Positions 6,965 to 16,388 of a stretch of 40,645 nucleotides of DNA are shown here, piece by piece. The stretch comes from Bradyrhizobium sp. Lineage in GTDB: Bacteria > Pseudomonadota > Alphaproteobacteria > Rhizobiales > Xanthobacteraceae. Positions within the stretch are counted from its first letter, which is position 1; the number at the start of each line of letters is the position of its first letter. The notes below the pieces were generated by a model that was given only the letters and a program-made list of their open reading frames with translations, ran no database searches and was not told where the DNA came from. The DNA lies in assembly GCF_030693485.1 (NCBI RefSeq), contig NZ_JAUYAN010000114.1, forward strand, positions 1 to 40,645. The letters run 5' to 3'. A program made the position numbers and the translations under genes.

Positions 6965-8743
6965 ATGAACGCTTTGAACGGACCGGAAGGCCGGCGCATC
7001 GAGGTTGCGCGCAGCGGCGGGGAGGGCGTGCGCCGGCGCGTGCTGGCCGGCTCCTGGGTTGCGCTATTGCTGGTTATCCTCGGCTTTCTGGTGATCTATC
7101 CGCTGCTCACGCTGCTATTGGGTGCGCTGACCGACACCAACCCGGTGGTCGACGGCTTCAGCCTCAGTCACCTGTCAATTACTAATTTCCTCGTCGTGCT
7201 CGCCAACCCCAATGTCGCGGAGGCGCTGATCAATACCATGATCGCCTGCGGCGGCGGCACCCTGCTCGCGGTCGTGATCGGGCTCGCCTTCTCCTGGATC
7301 GTGGTGCGCACCAACACGCCATTCAAGGGATTCATCGCCGCCGCCAGCATCCTGCCGCTGTTCGCGCCGCCGCTGGTCGCAGGCGTGGCCTGGGCGATCC
7401 TCGGTTCGCCCAAAACGGGCCTGATCAACACCATGTTCAAATGGATCGGGTCCGACTGGCGCGTCGACTTCTATTCGATGTGGGGCCTGGTGTTCGTGTT
7501 CGGCATCTATTACGCACCCTACGTCTACATGTTCACCTCGTCGGCGCTGCGCAACATGGATCCGAGCCTGGAAGAGGCCGCGGAGATTTCCGGCGCCAGC
7601 GCGTTCGCGACCGTGTTCACGGTGACGTTCCCGCTGATCATGCCGGCGATCGTGTCCGGCATGCTGCTGTCCTTCATCGTCATGCTCGGCATCTACGGCA
7701 TCCCCGCGGTACTCGGTGCGCCGACCAATATCAGCATGCTGACCACCTATATTTTCAAGCTCACAAACTGGTCGCCGCCGCTCTACAACACCGCCGCCGC
7801 GGTCGCCATCATCCTGATGGTGGTGACCGGCGCGCTGGTGGTGCTGCAGCAGGTCGTGCTGAGCGGGCGCAGCTACACCACCGTCGCCGGCAAGGCCTAC
7901 CGGCCGCGCAACCTCGATCTGGGGCCGTGGCGCTGGTTCACCTTCGGCCTCGGCATGGTCTATCTCGTCGTCGTCGTGATCCTGCCGTGTCTCGCGCTGA
8001 TCGTGGCGGCGTTCCGCAAATTCATGTTCATCCGCGATGCCGCCAGCCTGTTCGACATGAAGCAGTATTCGCTGATGCATTTCCACAGCATCTTCGACAA
8101 TCCGCTGACGCTGCGTTCGATCTACAATGCAATCGAGGTCGGCGTCGTCACCGCGGTGGTCGGCGGCGCGCTGGCCTTTGCGATCGGCTACACGATCCAC
8201 CGCACCAAGGTGCCTGGCCGGCGCTCGCTCGATCTGATCTCGACCTTGCCGGTGGCGATTCCCGGCCTCGTGGTCGGCGTCGCCTATCTGTGGGCCTGGA
8301 TCGGGATTCCCGGCGGGCTCTACGGCACCATCTGGATCCTGGCGCTGGCTTTCATCGCGCGCTTCCTGCCGGACACGGTCAAGGCGTTGTCGACCTCGTT
8401 CCTGCAGATTCACCGTGAGCTGGAGGAAGCCGCCTGGGTCTGCGGCAAGGGCATGCTCGGCACCATCAGGACCATCGTGCTGCCGCTGGCGCGGCCGGGC
8501 GTGCTGGCCGCGATGACGCTGCTGTTCGTGCTGGCGATCCGCGAACTCGGCTCGTCGCTGTTTCTCTACACCAGCAACACCATGGTGATGTCGGTGCTGC
8601 TGCTCGACTATTACGAAGGCGGCAATCTCGGCAAGACCGCCGCCTTCAGCCTGGTGCAGACGGTTTTGCTCGGCGTGCTCATCGGGGGCGCCAACTGGCT
8701 GTCGCGCGGGCAGGCCCAGGGCAGCGTTGCCCGTGCGGGATAA
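6965..8743 (+). CDS. ferric-type ABC importer, fused double permease
   Basis: The protein of about 592 residues contains two inner-membrane permease halves, each with about six helices and an EAA loop: EEAAEISGASAFATVFTVTF in the first half and EEAAWVCGKGMLGTIRTIVL in the second. This double-permease layout is that of the FbpB/SfuB/AfuB group. It is the first gene of an operon with a binding protein (24 bases downstream) and an ATPase, whereas fbp operons usually begin with the binding protein. The start is uncertain: ATG 6965 sits behind GGGGG, while a TTG at 6923 would add 14 basic residues. The 200-base region before it is shared with the divergent SDR gene. Confidence 0.9.
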   Translation: MNALNGPEGRRIEVARSGGEGVRRRVLAGSWVALLLVILGFLVIYPLLTLLLGALTDTNPVVDGFSLSHLSITNFLVVLANPNVAEALINTMIACGGGTLLAVVIGLAFSWIVVRTNTPFKGFIAAASILPLFAPPLVAGVAWAILGSPKTGLINTMFKWIGSDWRVDFYSMWGLVFVFGIYYAPYVYMFTSSALRNMDPSLEEAAEISGASAFATVFTVTFPLIMPAIVSGMLLSFIVMLGIYGIPAVLGAPTNISMLTTYIFKLTNWSPPLYNTAAAVAIILMVVTGALVVLQQVVLSGRSYTTVAGKAYRPRNLDLGPWRWFTFGLGMVYLVVVVILPCLALIVAAFRKFMFIRDAASLFDMKQYSLMHFHSIFDNPLTLRSIYNAIEVGVVTAVVGGALAFAIGYTIHRTKVPGRRSLDLISTLPVAIPGLVVGVAYLWAWIGIPGGLYGTIWILALAFIARFLPDTVKALSTSFLQIHRELEEAAWVCGKGMLGTIRTIVLPLARPGVLAAMTLLFVLAIRELGSSLFLYTSNTMVMSVLLLDYYEGGNLGKTAAFSLVQTVLLGVLIGGANWLSRGQAQGSVARAG

Positions 8744-8766
8744 TTGAAACCAAGGGAGGATCGGCC

Positions 8767-9828
8767 ATGAATAAAAGAATCGTTGCCAGGATCGCTACCA
8801 AGTTCGTTACCGGGTTCGTCGCGATAGCCGGCGCCGCCGGCCTCGCGCTCGCGCTGGGCGCGCCGCCGGCGCAGGCGCAGGAGTTCGGCTCGCCCGAACT
8901 GATCGCGGCGGCGAAAAAGGAAGGCAAGCTGGTCTATTACACCGCCAATTTCGCCGAAGTCGAACAGCGGGTGATCAAGGAGTTCCAGAAGCGGTTCCCC
9001 GAGATCAAGATTGAAATGGTGCGCGCGCCGGGCGGCCAGCTCATCACCCGCGTCAAGACCGAGGCCGCGGCCGGCAAGCTGATCGCCGACGTGATCGATC
9101 ATTCCGACCGCGCGCTGATGCTGCCGCTCGCCGACATGTTCCAGGACTATGCGCCGCCGAATGCCGCCGACTACAATCCCGATGCGCAGATTTCTCCCAA
9201 GCTGTGGCCGCGCGTCACGCTGGTGTGGTCGATCGCCTACAACACCGAACTGGTCAAGAACCCGCCGAAGTCGTGGATGGACCTGACCAAGCCGGAATAC
9301 GACAAGATGACCGGGCAGGTGTTCGCCCGCTCCGGCGGCACTACCTGGACCCGTATCATGTTCGAACGTCAGGTGCTGGGCGAAGACTATTGGGCGAAGC
9401 AGGCGGCGACCCGTCCGATCCTCTACCCCTCGGGTGCGCCGATGTCGGATTCGATGGTGCGCGGCGAAGTCGCGATGGGCCCGCTGCTCTACAATGCGAT
9501 CTACCCGAAGCAGAAGGACGGCGCGCCGATCGCGATCTTCTTCCCGCCGGAGGGGACGCCGGCCAATCCCTACGCCACCGGAATTCCGAAGACCGCTGCC
9601 AATCCCAATGCCGCAAAACTGTTCCTGAACTGGTGCCTGTCGAAGGAGGGGCAAACCTTCATGATCAAGGAACTCGGCAATCTGACCGCGCTCAAGGTGG
9701 CTCCGGTCTATCCCGAAGGCTTCGATCCCAAGGTGGTCAAGGTCTGGTTTCCGAAGTTCGAGGAATACGTCAAGCTGCACGAGTCCTGGGTGGCGGAATG
9801 GGACAAGACGTTTGGACATCGCCAGTGA
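8767..9828 (+). CDS. ABC transporter extracellular solute-binding protein (ferric/polyamine type)
   Basis: The 353-residue exported protein has a long signal peptide ending APPAQAQEF, followed by LIAAAKKEGKLVYYTANFAE, the typical start of type 2 binding proteins in the Fe(III)/thiamine/putrescine cluster. GGGAGG lies eight bases before the ATG. It lies between the double permease and the ATPase. I cannot confirm that it binds iron: the paired tyrosines of FbpA are not obvious, so an organic anion or chelate is equally possible. Confidence 0.88.
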   Translation: MNKRIVARIATKFVTGFVAIAGAAGLALALGAPPAQAQEFGSPELIAAAKKEGKLVYYTANFAEVEQRVIKEFQKRFPEIKIEMVRAPGGQLITRVKTEAAAGKLIADVIDHSDRALMLPLADMFQDYAPPNAADYNPDAQISPKLWPRVTLVWSIAYNTELVKNPPKSWMDLTKPEYDKMTGQVFARSGGTTWTRIMFERQVLGEDYWAKQAATRPILYPSGAPMSDSMVRGEVAMGPLLYNAIYPKQKDGAPIAIFFPPEGTPANPYATGIPKTAANPNAAKLFLNWCLSKEGQTFMIKELGNLTALKVAPVYPEGFDPKVVKVWFPKFEEYVKLHESWVAEWDKTFGHRQ

Positions 9829-9856
9829 TCGTCGCGCTCATGAAACTGAAAAAATC

Positions 9857-10960
9857 ATGACGGCGACCCTCGACGTCACCGACCTGCGCAAGCAGTTTCC
9901 GATCGGCCGGCCCGCCGTTGACGGCGTCAGCTTCGCCGTGCCGGCCGGCGAGATCGTGGTGCTGCTCGGTCCCTCCGGCTGCGGTAAGACCACGACCCTG
10001 CGCTGCGTCGCCGGGCTCGAGCATCCTACCGGCGGCGACATCAGCATCGCCGGGAATCTGGTGTCGTCGCCCGAGCGCGGCATCCTGCTGCCGACGCGGT
10101 CGCGCGACCGCGGGATGGTGTTCCAGTCCTACGCGGTGTGGCCGCACGAGACCGTGCGGCAGAACGTGGTCTATCCGCTCAAGCACCGCAAGGTCGCGCG
10201 CGCCGAAGCCCGTCGGAAGGTCGACGAGGTGCTGGCGCTGGTGGGCCTGACGGAATACGCCGATCGGCCCGTGGTGGCGCTGTCGGGCGGCCAGATGCAG
10301 CGCGTCGCACTGGCGCGCAGCATCGTGTACCGGCCGCAACTGCTGCTGCTCGACGAGCCGTTATCGAACCTCGATGCGAAGCTGCGCCTGAGGCTGCGCG
10401 ACGATCTTCGCATGATCCTGAAGCAGACCGGCATGACCGCGCTCTACGTCACCCACGACCAGGCCGAAGCGGTGGTGCTCGGCGACCGCATCGGGGTGAT
10501 GCGAGACGGCAAGCTGTTGCAGATCGGTACGCCGGACCAGATCTACAACCGGCCCGCCGATCTGTTCGTCGCCAATTTCACCGGCGCCACCAATGAACTC
10601 ACGGGCACGCTGGTGGGGCGCAATGGCGAATTCGGCGTGGTCGATTTCGGCGGCGGGCACTCCGGCGAGGCGGCGCTGCTGCAACCGCTCGACCGCGGCG
10701 ACAAGGTGCGGATTGCATTGCGCCCGGAAGCCATCGGGCTCGGCAGAAGCGACGGCGTCAACGTGTTTCCCGCGCGCGTGGTCGATCGCCGCTATCAGGG
10801 CACCCAGACCGTCTACGACGTCGAGCTGTTCGGCCGGCGCCTGGAAGCGCTCGAACTCGGCACCGCCGCGCGGCATCAGGTCGGGGTGGAAACGACGGTG
10901 TCGCTGCCGCGCGAGGGGTGCTGGGCGTATCGGGACACGGGGGCGTCGACGTACGAGTAG
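9857..10960 (+). CDS. ABC transporter ATP-binding protein (FbpC/PotA type)
   Basis: The 367-residue ATPase shows Walker A LLGPSGCGKTTTL, Q-loop region GMVFQSYAVWPHETV, signature LSGGQMQRVALARS, Walker B LLLLDEPLSNLDAKL, and H-loop YVTHDQAEAVVLGD. A C-terminal TOBE-type domain follows from about residue 245 (ATNELTGTLVGRNGEF to the end). It energises import through the double permease encoded two genes earlier. The chosen ATG has no clear ribosome binding site. It overlaps the stop of a six-codon frame (ATG at 9840, MKLKKS, then TGA at 9858), which could couple translation but may be chance. Confidence 0.92.
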   Translation: MTATLDVTDLRKQFPIGRPAVDGVSFAVPAGEIVVLLGPSGCGKTTTLRCVAGLEHPTGGDISIAGNLVSSPERGILLPTRSRDRGMVFQSYAVWPHETVRQNVVYPLKHRKVARAEARRKVDEVLALVGLTEYADRPVVALSGGQMQRVALARSIVYRPQLLLLDEPLSNLDAKLRLRLRDDLRMILKQTGMTALYVTHDQAEAVVLGDRIGVMRDGKLLQIGTPDQIYNRPADLFVANFTGATNELTGTLVGRNGEFGVVDFGGGHSGEAALLQPLDRGDKVRIALRPEAIGLGRSDGVNVFPARVVDRRYQGTQTVYDVELFGRRLEALELGTAARHQVGVETTVSLPREGCWAYRDTGASTYE

Positions 10961-10970
10961 CGGCGGGCCG

Positions 10971-11060
10971 TCATTGCGAGGAGCGCACGACGAAGCAATC
11001 CATTCTTTTTCTTTCCTCCTCGCAAGAGAAAGCTGGATTGCTTCGCTTCGCTCGCAATGA
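10971..11060. repeat. palindromic intergenic repeat (TCATTGCGAG family)
   Basis: Between two convergent genes lie a left part beginning TCATTGCGAG (10971-10980) with CGAAGCAATCCA further in, and a right part with TGGATTGCTTCG ending CTCGCAATGA (11051-11060). The halves are largely reverse-complementary and can fold into a long hairpin. A shorter member of the same family is at 18342-18373. Such repeats are scattered through Bradyrhizobium genomes. Here it could also act as a bidirectional terminator. Confidence 0.8.
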
Positions 11061-11113
11061 TGTTTCTCTATCAGGGGCTCAAAGCGGCAGTGTGCCGCCG
11101 TGACGAAGCAGTG

Positions 11114-12094
11114 TTACTGCGCCTTCATCCCGGACTCCCTGACCACCGCCGTCAGCTTGCCGTGATCGGCTTTCATCAGGGCCGCCAGTTCCGGCAACGA
11201 CATCGGCTTGCCCGGAATGTCGGCGACCGCCAGCTGGCGCTGAACGTCGGGATTCGATAGCGCCTTGTTGATAGCCTGGTTGATTTTTTCGGCAACCGCA
11301 TCCGGCGTCGCCGATGGCACATAGATGCCGTACCAGGAAACGTAGGAGGCGCCGGGGTAGCCGGCCTCGGCGATGGTCGGCACGTCGGGCAGGTCGGCGA
11401 TGCGCTTTTCCGTGAACACTGCGAGCGGCTTGATCGTTCCCTGCTTGATGTGCGGCAATGCCAGCGCCAGCGAGACGATTTCGAAATGCATCAGGTTGGT
11501 GATCAGGTCGATCAGCGCCGGCGGCTGCCCCTTGTAGCCGACATTGGTCAGCTTGACGCCCGCGGTCTGGAACAGTTTCTGCGCGGTCAGGTCGATCGAT
11601 GAACCGGTGCCGGGATTGCCGAAATTATAATGGCCGGGCTTGCTGCGCGCCAGTTCGATAAATTCCTGGAGCGTCTTGGCCGGCATCGAGGTGTTCACAA
11701 CCGCCACGCTCTGATTCCAGATCGCCAGCCCGACGCATTTGAAACCCTGCATCGGGTCCCATCCGGCGTCCTTGTACAAAGTGGGGTTGACCAGCACCGC
11801 CGGTCCGGTGACCAGCCAAGTGTAACCGTCGGGATCGCTTCGCGCGACCGATGCGGTGCCGATGTTGCTGTTGCCGCCGGGCCGGGCTTCCACGACGATG
11901 GTCTGCTTGAGGTCGCGGCCGATCTGGTCGGTGACGGTGCGGGCGACGATGTCGACGATGCCGCCGGCGGGATACGGGACCACGATGTGGATGGCGCGGT
12001 TCGGCCAGTTGCCCTGCGCCGATGCGCCTGCGACACTGCCAAGCAGCAATGCGATTGTGCCCGTGGCGAAGCCAAAGGCCCGGATGCCCCTCAT
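11114..12094 (-). CDS. tripartite tricarboxylate transporter (Bug family) solute-binding protein
   Basis: The 326-residue exported protein starts MRGIRAFGFATGTIALLLGS with signal cleavage near GASAQG, then WPNRAIHIVVPYPAGGIVDI, the Bug-family N-terminal motif, and later PTIAEAGYPGASYVSWYGIY, a segment typical of the family. The start at 12094 is chosen because GGGAGGGG lies directly before it; upstream in-frame starts add residues with no signal-peptide character. It lies 73 bases downstream of the IclR-type regulator on the same strand, so the two may be co-transcribed. No TctAB membrane genes are nearby. The ligand is unknown. Confidence 0.9.
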   Translation of the reverse strand: MRGIRAFGFATGTIALLLGSVAGASAQGNWPNRAIHIVVPYPAGGIVDIVARTVTDQIGRDLKQTIVVEARPGGNSNIGTASVARSDPDGYTWLVTGPAVLVNPTLYKDAGWDPMQGFKCVGLAIWNQSVAVVNTSMPAKTLQEFIELARSKPGHYNFGNPGTGSSIDLTAQKLFQTAGVKLTNVGYKGQPPALIDLITNLMHFEIVSLALALPHIKQGTIKPLAVFTEKRIADLPDVPTIAEAGYPGASYVSWYGIYVPSATPDAVAEKINQAINKALSNPDVQRQLAVADIPGKPMSLPELAALMKADHGKLTAVVRESGMKAQ

Positions 12095-12167
12095 TTTCCC
12101 CTCCCATGTACGAAGCATCGTTCGAGCGATGCTCTTGTTTCGGTTAATTCCGTGGTGGCGATGCAAA

Positions 12168-12989
12168 CTATTCGTTGGCGACGAGTGATTTGATGCTGCG
12201 CGCGAGGCCGAGGATGCGCGGGCCGCATTCGCGCTCGATCTGCTCGGCGCTGAAGCGAAACGAGGGAATGCCGCAATTCACCGAAAGGCAATCACCGGCC
12301 GGCGTGCGGTACAGCGGGGCTGCGACGCCAAAGATCTCGCGCCGCCATTCGCCGAGCGAGACCGCGAAACCGCGTTCCCTGCAAAGCTCGCTGTCGGGCA
12401 GCGTCCGCGCCTGCACGTATTTCAGTTCCTCGGGACGTTCTGCTTTCACGGCTTTCACGTAGTTGTCGCGCTCGTCCGCGGTGAACAGCGACAGCAGCGC
12501 GCGGCCGACCGCGGTGGTCGCCATCGTTCCGGTAAAGCCGACGTCGGGCATGTGCGGCACCGCATCGGTGGTGCGCAGCGTCTCGACATAGATGAAGTCG
12601 AGGCCGAACGGCATCGCGATCGATACGGTGCCGCCGGTGTAGGCCGCGAAGTCGCGCATCAGGGGCCGCGCCAGCTGCCGCACCTTCAGCGGCGAGAGCA
12701 CCGGATAGGCCGCCGCCAGGATGCCGAGCCCGAGTTCGAAGCGGCCCTTGGCGTCGCGCTTGAGATAGCCGAGCTGCGCCAGCGTGTGGGTCAGCCGTGA
12801 CACCGTCGGCCGCGACAGGCCTGTGCTGGCGGCAAGGTCGGCATTCGACAGCGCGCCGCTGCTGTGGCGGAACGCGGCCAGCACATCGAGCCCGTGCGCC
12901 AGCGTCGTGGCAAAGGACGGATCGCTTTGTTCCGCCACGGCTTTTGGCCGCGAAGGAGCAAGTCGGCTGAAGGGGGAGGTCGAGGCCAT
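12168..12989 (-). CDS. IclR-family transcriptional regulator
   Basis: The 273-residue protein has an N-terminal winged helix-turn-helix (LDVLAAFRHSSGALSNADLA, then STGLSRPTVSRLTHTLAQLG, residues about 28-80) and a C-terminal GAF-like IclR ligand domain (MPFGLDFIYVETLRTTDAVP, GRALLSLFTADER, CRERGFAVSLGEW, SVNCGIPSF). It diverges from the acyl-CoA dehydrogenase and precedes a Bug protein on its own strand, so it is a candidate regulator for both directions. There is no strong ribosome binding site before the ATG. Confidence 0.92.
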   Translation of the reverse strand: MASTSPFSRLAPSRPKAVAEQSDPSFATTLAHGLDVLAAFRHSSGALSNADLAASTGLSRPTVSRLTHTLAQLGYLKRDAKGRFELGLGILAAAYPVLSPLKVRQLARPLMRDFAAYTGGTVSIAMPFGLDFIYVETLRTTDAVPHMPDVGFTGTMATTAVGRALLSLFTADERDNYVKAVKAERPEELKYVQARTLPDSELCRERGFAVSLGEWRREIFGVAAPLYRTPAGDCLSVNCGIPSFRFSAEQIERECGPRILGLARSIKSLVANE

Positions 12990-13000
12990 GCCAAATAATG

Positions 13001-13021
13001 GACAGAATATCGAGTACTGTC
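13001..13021. promoter_or_regulatory. candidate IclR operator in the divergent region
   Basis: The repeat GACAG (13001-13005) and CTGTC (13017-13021), with 11 bases between, lies in the 101-base region separating the IclR gene from the acyl-CoA dehydrogenase. The inner bases are only partly symmetrical. Position and symmetry fit an autoregulatory site, but no consensus can be checked here. Confidence 0.3.
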
Positions 13022-13090
13022 AATATAATGAAACAGATTTGCCTTTCGTGTCGGTATGCGTTTAAATGCCGCCTTGTTTGGGGAGGCAGT

Positions 13091-14335
13091 ATGGACTTCG
13101 ATCTATCCGCGCGGTCGGAGCAGTGGCGGGCACGGCTTGCAGCCTTTTTCGATCGGGAAGTGCTGCCGCGCCATCGCGACTGGCTCGCGCATGTCGCCGT
13201 CAGCCGCGAGACGCCGCCCTTCATGGCCGGACTGCAGCAGAAGGCGCGGGAAGCGGGGTTGTGGAATCTCGGCCTGCCCGAACTCGCCGATGACGAGCCG
13301 GGGACGCGGCTCTCCAACCTCGAATACGCGCCGCTGGCCGAGATCATGGGCCGGCTGTTCTGGGCCTCCGAAGTCTTCAACTGCCAGGCGCCCGACGTGC
13401 CCAACATGATCGCGCTGCAGAATTGCGCCACGCCGGAACAGAAGGTGCGCTGGCTGCGGCCGCTGCTCGAAGCCAAAACCCGTTCGGCCTTCGGCATGAC
13501 CGAGCCCGACGTCGCCTCGTCGGATGCGACCAATATTGCGACCCGCATGGTCCGCGACGGTGACGACTACATCATCAGCGGGCGCAAATGGTTCATCACC
13601 GGCGCGGCGCATCCGCGCTGCAGTTTCCTCATCGTGATGGGCGTGACCGATGCGGAGGCCGATCGCACCCGGCGCCATTCCTGCATCATCGTGCCGATGG
13701 AGGCGCCGGGGGTCCGGCTGGTGCGCTCGCTGCGCTGGATGGGCTGCGAGGATCACACCGCGCCGATCGGTGAACTCGCGTTTGAAAATGTCCGCGTACC
13801 CGCCGCCAACCTGCTCGGTGCGGAAGGCGAGGGTTTTAAAGTCGCGCAGATCCGGCTTGGGCCAGCGCGCATTCACCACTGCATGCGCTCGATCGGGCTC
13901 TGCGAACTGCTGATCGAACTGATGATGGTGCGATCGGCGGAGCGCTCGGCCTTCGGCCGCACCATCATTCAATACGACACCGTGCAGCGCTGGATCGCCG
14001 AATCCCGCGTCGAGCTCGAGCAGGCGCGCCTGCTGGCCTGGCGCTGCGCGTGGCGGCTCGACCAGGCCGGCCACCACGGCGCCTGGCGTGACGTTTCATT
14101 GATAAAAGTCGCGGTGCCCGCGATGCTGCAGCGGATCGCCGACCGCGCCATGCAGGTGTTCGGAGCGATGGGCGGATCCGACGATACCCCGATCCACCAG
14201 GCGCTGGCCTGGGGACGCCTCTTGCGGATCGGCGACGGGCCGGACGAGGTGCACCTGCGGCAGATTTTCAGGATGGAGGCGATGCCGGTATGGTCGATCG
14301 CGGGCTCGCCGTATCTGGCGGCGCGGCCGGCGTGA
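13091..14335 (+). CDS. acyl-CoA dehydrogenase family protein
   Basis: The 414-residue flavoprotein has the three-part acyl-CoA dehydrogenase layout: an N-terminal helical domain (residues 1-130), a beta domain with FGMTEPDVASSDATNI and KWFITGAAHPRCSFLIVMGV, and a C-terminal helical domain with RSAFGRTIIQYDTVQRWIAE and QVFGAMGGSDDTPIHQAL. The long central domain and the RIGDGPDEVHLRQI end place it near the ACAD10/11-like and FadE-type group. It should oxidise a CoA thioester with FAD. GGGAGG precedes the ATG at 13091; earlier in-frame starts overlap the regulatory region. It is followed after 74 bases by the flavin monooxygenase. Confidence 0.92.
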   Translation: MDFDLSARSEQWRARLAAFFDREVLPRHRDWLAHVAVSRETPPFMAGLQQKAREAGLWNLGLPELADDEPGTRLSNLEYAPLAEIMGRLFWASEVFNCQAPDVPNMIALQNCATPEQKVRWLRPLLEAKTRSAFGMTEPDVASSDATNIATRMVRDGDDYIISGRKWFITGAAHPRCSFLIVMGVTDAEADRTRRHSCIIVPMEAPGVRLVRSLRWMGCEDHTAPIGELAFENVRVPAANLLGAEGEGFKVAQIRLGPARIHHCMRSIGLCELLIELMMVRSAERSAFGRTIIQYDTVQRWIAESRVELEQARLLAWRCAWRLDQAGHHGAWRDVSLIKVAVPAMLQRIADRAMQVFGAMGGSDDTPIHQALAWGRLLRIGDGPDEVHLRQIFRMEAMPVWSIAGSPYLAARPA

Positions 14336-14352
14336 GCGGTGCAAGTTCCGTA

Positions 14353-14376
14353 CCTCTCTCCGCAAGCGGGGAGAGG
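14353..14376. repeat. imperfect hairpin CCTCTCTCCGC / GCGGGGAGAGG
   Basis: Arms 14353-14363 and 14366-14376 pair with one mismatch around AA. It lies in the short gap between the acyl-CoA dehydrogenase and the flavin monooxygenase. It may be a small intergenic repeat or an attenuating hairpin; no T-run follows. Confidence 0.5.
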
Positions 14377-14409
14377 GAGAAACATGACATCTTCTAGAGG
14401 CACTTTCGG

Positions 14410-16221
14410 ATGACGGTCATCGACGGCTCCCAACAGTTGCACATCGACAAGGAGAAGCTGCGCCGGAAATACCTGGAGGAGCGCAACAAGCGGCTCCGCG
14501 CAGACGGCAACGACCAGTATGTTCAGGTAAAAGACCAACTCGCCCATTATCTCGACGATCCCTATACGCCCGTCACCCCGCGCGAACCAAAGACCGACCA
14601 CGTCAGCTTCGCGTTCATCGGCGGCGGTTTTGCGGGGTTGGTCACATCAGCGCGGCTCGCGGAGGGCGGTGTTACGGACGTCCGCATCATCGAGAAGGGC
14701 GGCGACTTCGGCGGTACCTGGTACTGGAACCGGTATCCCGGCGCGCAGTGCGATACCGCGTCGATGGTCTACATGCCGCTGCTCGAGGAAACCGGGCACA
14801 TGCCGTCCGAGAAATACGCGCATGCGCCCGAGATCCTCGAGCACTGCCGGCGTATCGGCAGGCAATACAAGCTGTATGACAACGCGCTGTTTCACACCGA
14901 GGTCACAAGCCTGGCGTGGGACGAAGCCGCCTCGCGCTGGGTCATCCATACCAACCGCGGCGACGCCTTCACGGCGCAATTCATCGGTTTGGGCACGGGG
15001 CCGCTGCATGTCCCGAAATTGCCCGGCATACCGGGAATCGAAGCGTTCAAGGGACATTCGTTCCACACCAGCCGATGGGACTACGGCTACACCGGCGGCG
15101 ATCCCTCGGGCGCGCCGATGGACCGGCTGGCGGACAAGCGCGTCGGGATCATCGGCACGGGTGCGACATCCGTCCAGTGCGTGCCCCATCTGGCGCGCGC
15201 AGCCAAAGAGCTTTACGTCTTTCAACGAACGCCGTCATCGGTCGATGTCCGCGCCAATGCGCCGATCGATCCCGAATGGTTTTCGACCATCGCGACGCCG
15301 GGGTGGCAACAGCGCTGGCTGGAGAATTTCACCGCAAACCAGGCCGGCGGCAACGCAACGGAAGATCTGGTTCAGGACGGCTGGACCGATCTGTCGCGGC
15401 GGATCCGCAGCAAGATCATGCAGCTGCCGCGGGAGCAGCGAATTCCGAAAAACATGCTGGCGGCCTTCGAAGACTCCGACTTTGAAAAAATGGAAGAGAT
15501 TCGCAAGCGGGTCGATGCCATCGTCGGGGATCGCGAGACCGCAGCGAAACTCAAGGCCTGGTATCGTCAGCTCTGCAAACGGCCGTGCTTCCATGACGAG
15601 TACTTGCAGGCCTTCAACACGCCCGGAACGAATCTGGTGGACACCGACGGCAAGGGGGTCGAAAGGATCACCGAAGCCGGCGTCGTCGTCGCGGGCGAGG
15701 AATACAGGCTCGACTGTATCATCTACGCATCGGGGTTCGAGGTCGGCACCGAATACAGGCGGCGATCCGGCTTCGATCTGATCGGCCGCGGCGGTGTCCG
15801 GCTGTCGGAGCATTGGGCGGATGGCATGCGCACCAAGCACGGCATCCATGTGAATGGTTTTCCCAATGCCTTCTTCGTGCAGCCGACGCAGGGCGCAAAT
15901 CTCATCTCCAATGTGCCGCATAACCTCACGGAGGCCGCCAGGACCATCGCCTTGATTGTTACGCATGCGCGAGAGAATGGCTTCAAGGAAATCGAAGTGA
16001 CGGGGAAGGCTGAGGACGACTGGGTCGAGTTGCTGCTGACTGGCGCCGGCCGGATGATCGGCGGGCCGGATTGCACGCCGGGTTACTACAACAATGAAGG
16101 GCGTGAGCCGGGCCCCGCGGCGCGGCTGAATGTCGGCCATCCCGCGGGAGCCATGGCCTACTTCAAGTATATCGACGCGTGGCGCAGCGCCGGGGATTTT
16201 GAAGGGCTGCGGTTTCGCTGA
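14410..16221 (+). CDS. FAD-dependent monooxygenase, Baeyer-Villiger type
   Basis: The 603-residue protein has two dinucleotide-binding motifs: [19 protein letters not shown] (about 69-87, FAD) and [12 protein letters not shown] (about 245-256, NADPH). Between them lies the Baeyer-Villiger fingerprint F-x-G-x-x-x-H-x-x-x-W as F213, G215, H219 and W223, followed by Asp, which the relaxed fingerprint allows. [19 protein letters not shown] is also typical of cyclohexanone and phenylacetone monooxygenases. An N-terminal extension of about 60 residues is longer than in cyclohexanone monooxygenase. It should insert oxygen next to a ketone to give an ester or lactone. The adjacent acyl-CoA dehydrogenase and alkylsulfatase suggest a ketone from alkyl-chain breakdown (inference). 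Confidence 0.9.
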   Translation: MTVIDGSQQLHIDKEKLRRKYLEERNKRLRADGNDQYVQVKDQLAHYLDDPYTPVTPREPKTDHVSFAFIGGGFAGLVTSARLAEGGVTDVRIIEKGGDFGGTWYWNRYPGAQCDTASMVYMPLLEETGHMPSEKYAHAPEILEHCRRIGRQYKLYDNALFHTEVTSLAWDEAASRWVIHTNRGDAFTAQFIGLGTGPLHVPKLPGIPGIEAFKGHSFHTSRWDYGYTGGDPSGAPMDRLADKRVGIIGTGATSVQCVPHLARAAKELYVFQRTPSSVDVRANAPIDPEWFSTIATPGWQQRWLENFTANQAGGNATEDLVQDGWTDLSRRIRSKIMQLPREQRIPKNMLAAFEDSDFEKMEEIRKRVDAIVGDRETAAKLKAWYRQLCKRPCFHDEYLQAFNTPGTNLVDTDGKGVERITEAGVVVAGEEYRLDCIIYASGFEVGTEYRRRSGFDLIGRGGVRLSEHWADGMRTKHGIHVNGFPNAFFVQPTQGANLISNVPHNLTEAARTIALIVTHARENGFKEIEVTGKAEDDWVELLLTGAGRMIGGPDCTPGYYNNEGREPGPAARLNVGHPAGAMAYFKYIDAWRSAGDFEGLRFR

Positions 16222-16235
16222 GATTGGTTAAGTCG

Positions 16236-16360
16236 CTTGCTGCCCATGCTTCGAGACGCTCGCGTCGCTCGCTCCTCAGCATGAGGTTGTTTTGTTTCTG
16301 CAGATTGAACCTCATCCTGAGGAGGCCACGAAGTGGCCGTCTCGAAGGATGGGCAGCAAG
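16236..16360. repeat. long palindromic intergenic repeat (125 bases)
   Basis: Outer arms 16236-16258 and 16338-16360 are reverse complements over 23 bases with one mismatch (ending in CTTGCTGCCC and GGGCAGCAAG). Inner arms 16272-16288 and 16308-16324 (CTCCTCAGC and CTGAGGAG parts) pair over 17 bases with one mismatch. The whole unit can fold into one long cruciform between the monooxygenase and the alkylsulfatase. It resembles the CCTCATCCTGAGGAG repeats spread through Bradyrhizobium genomes. Confidence 0.85.
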
Positions 16361-16388
16361 ACCGGTATGTGATTCAGGGAGAACACAA

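Noticed and set aside
7175..8413. 412-codon minus-strand frame over the ABC permease
   Set aside because: Low-complexity charged antisense of hydrophobic codons; no motif.
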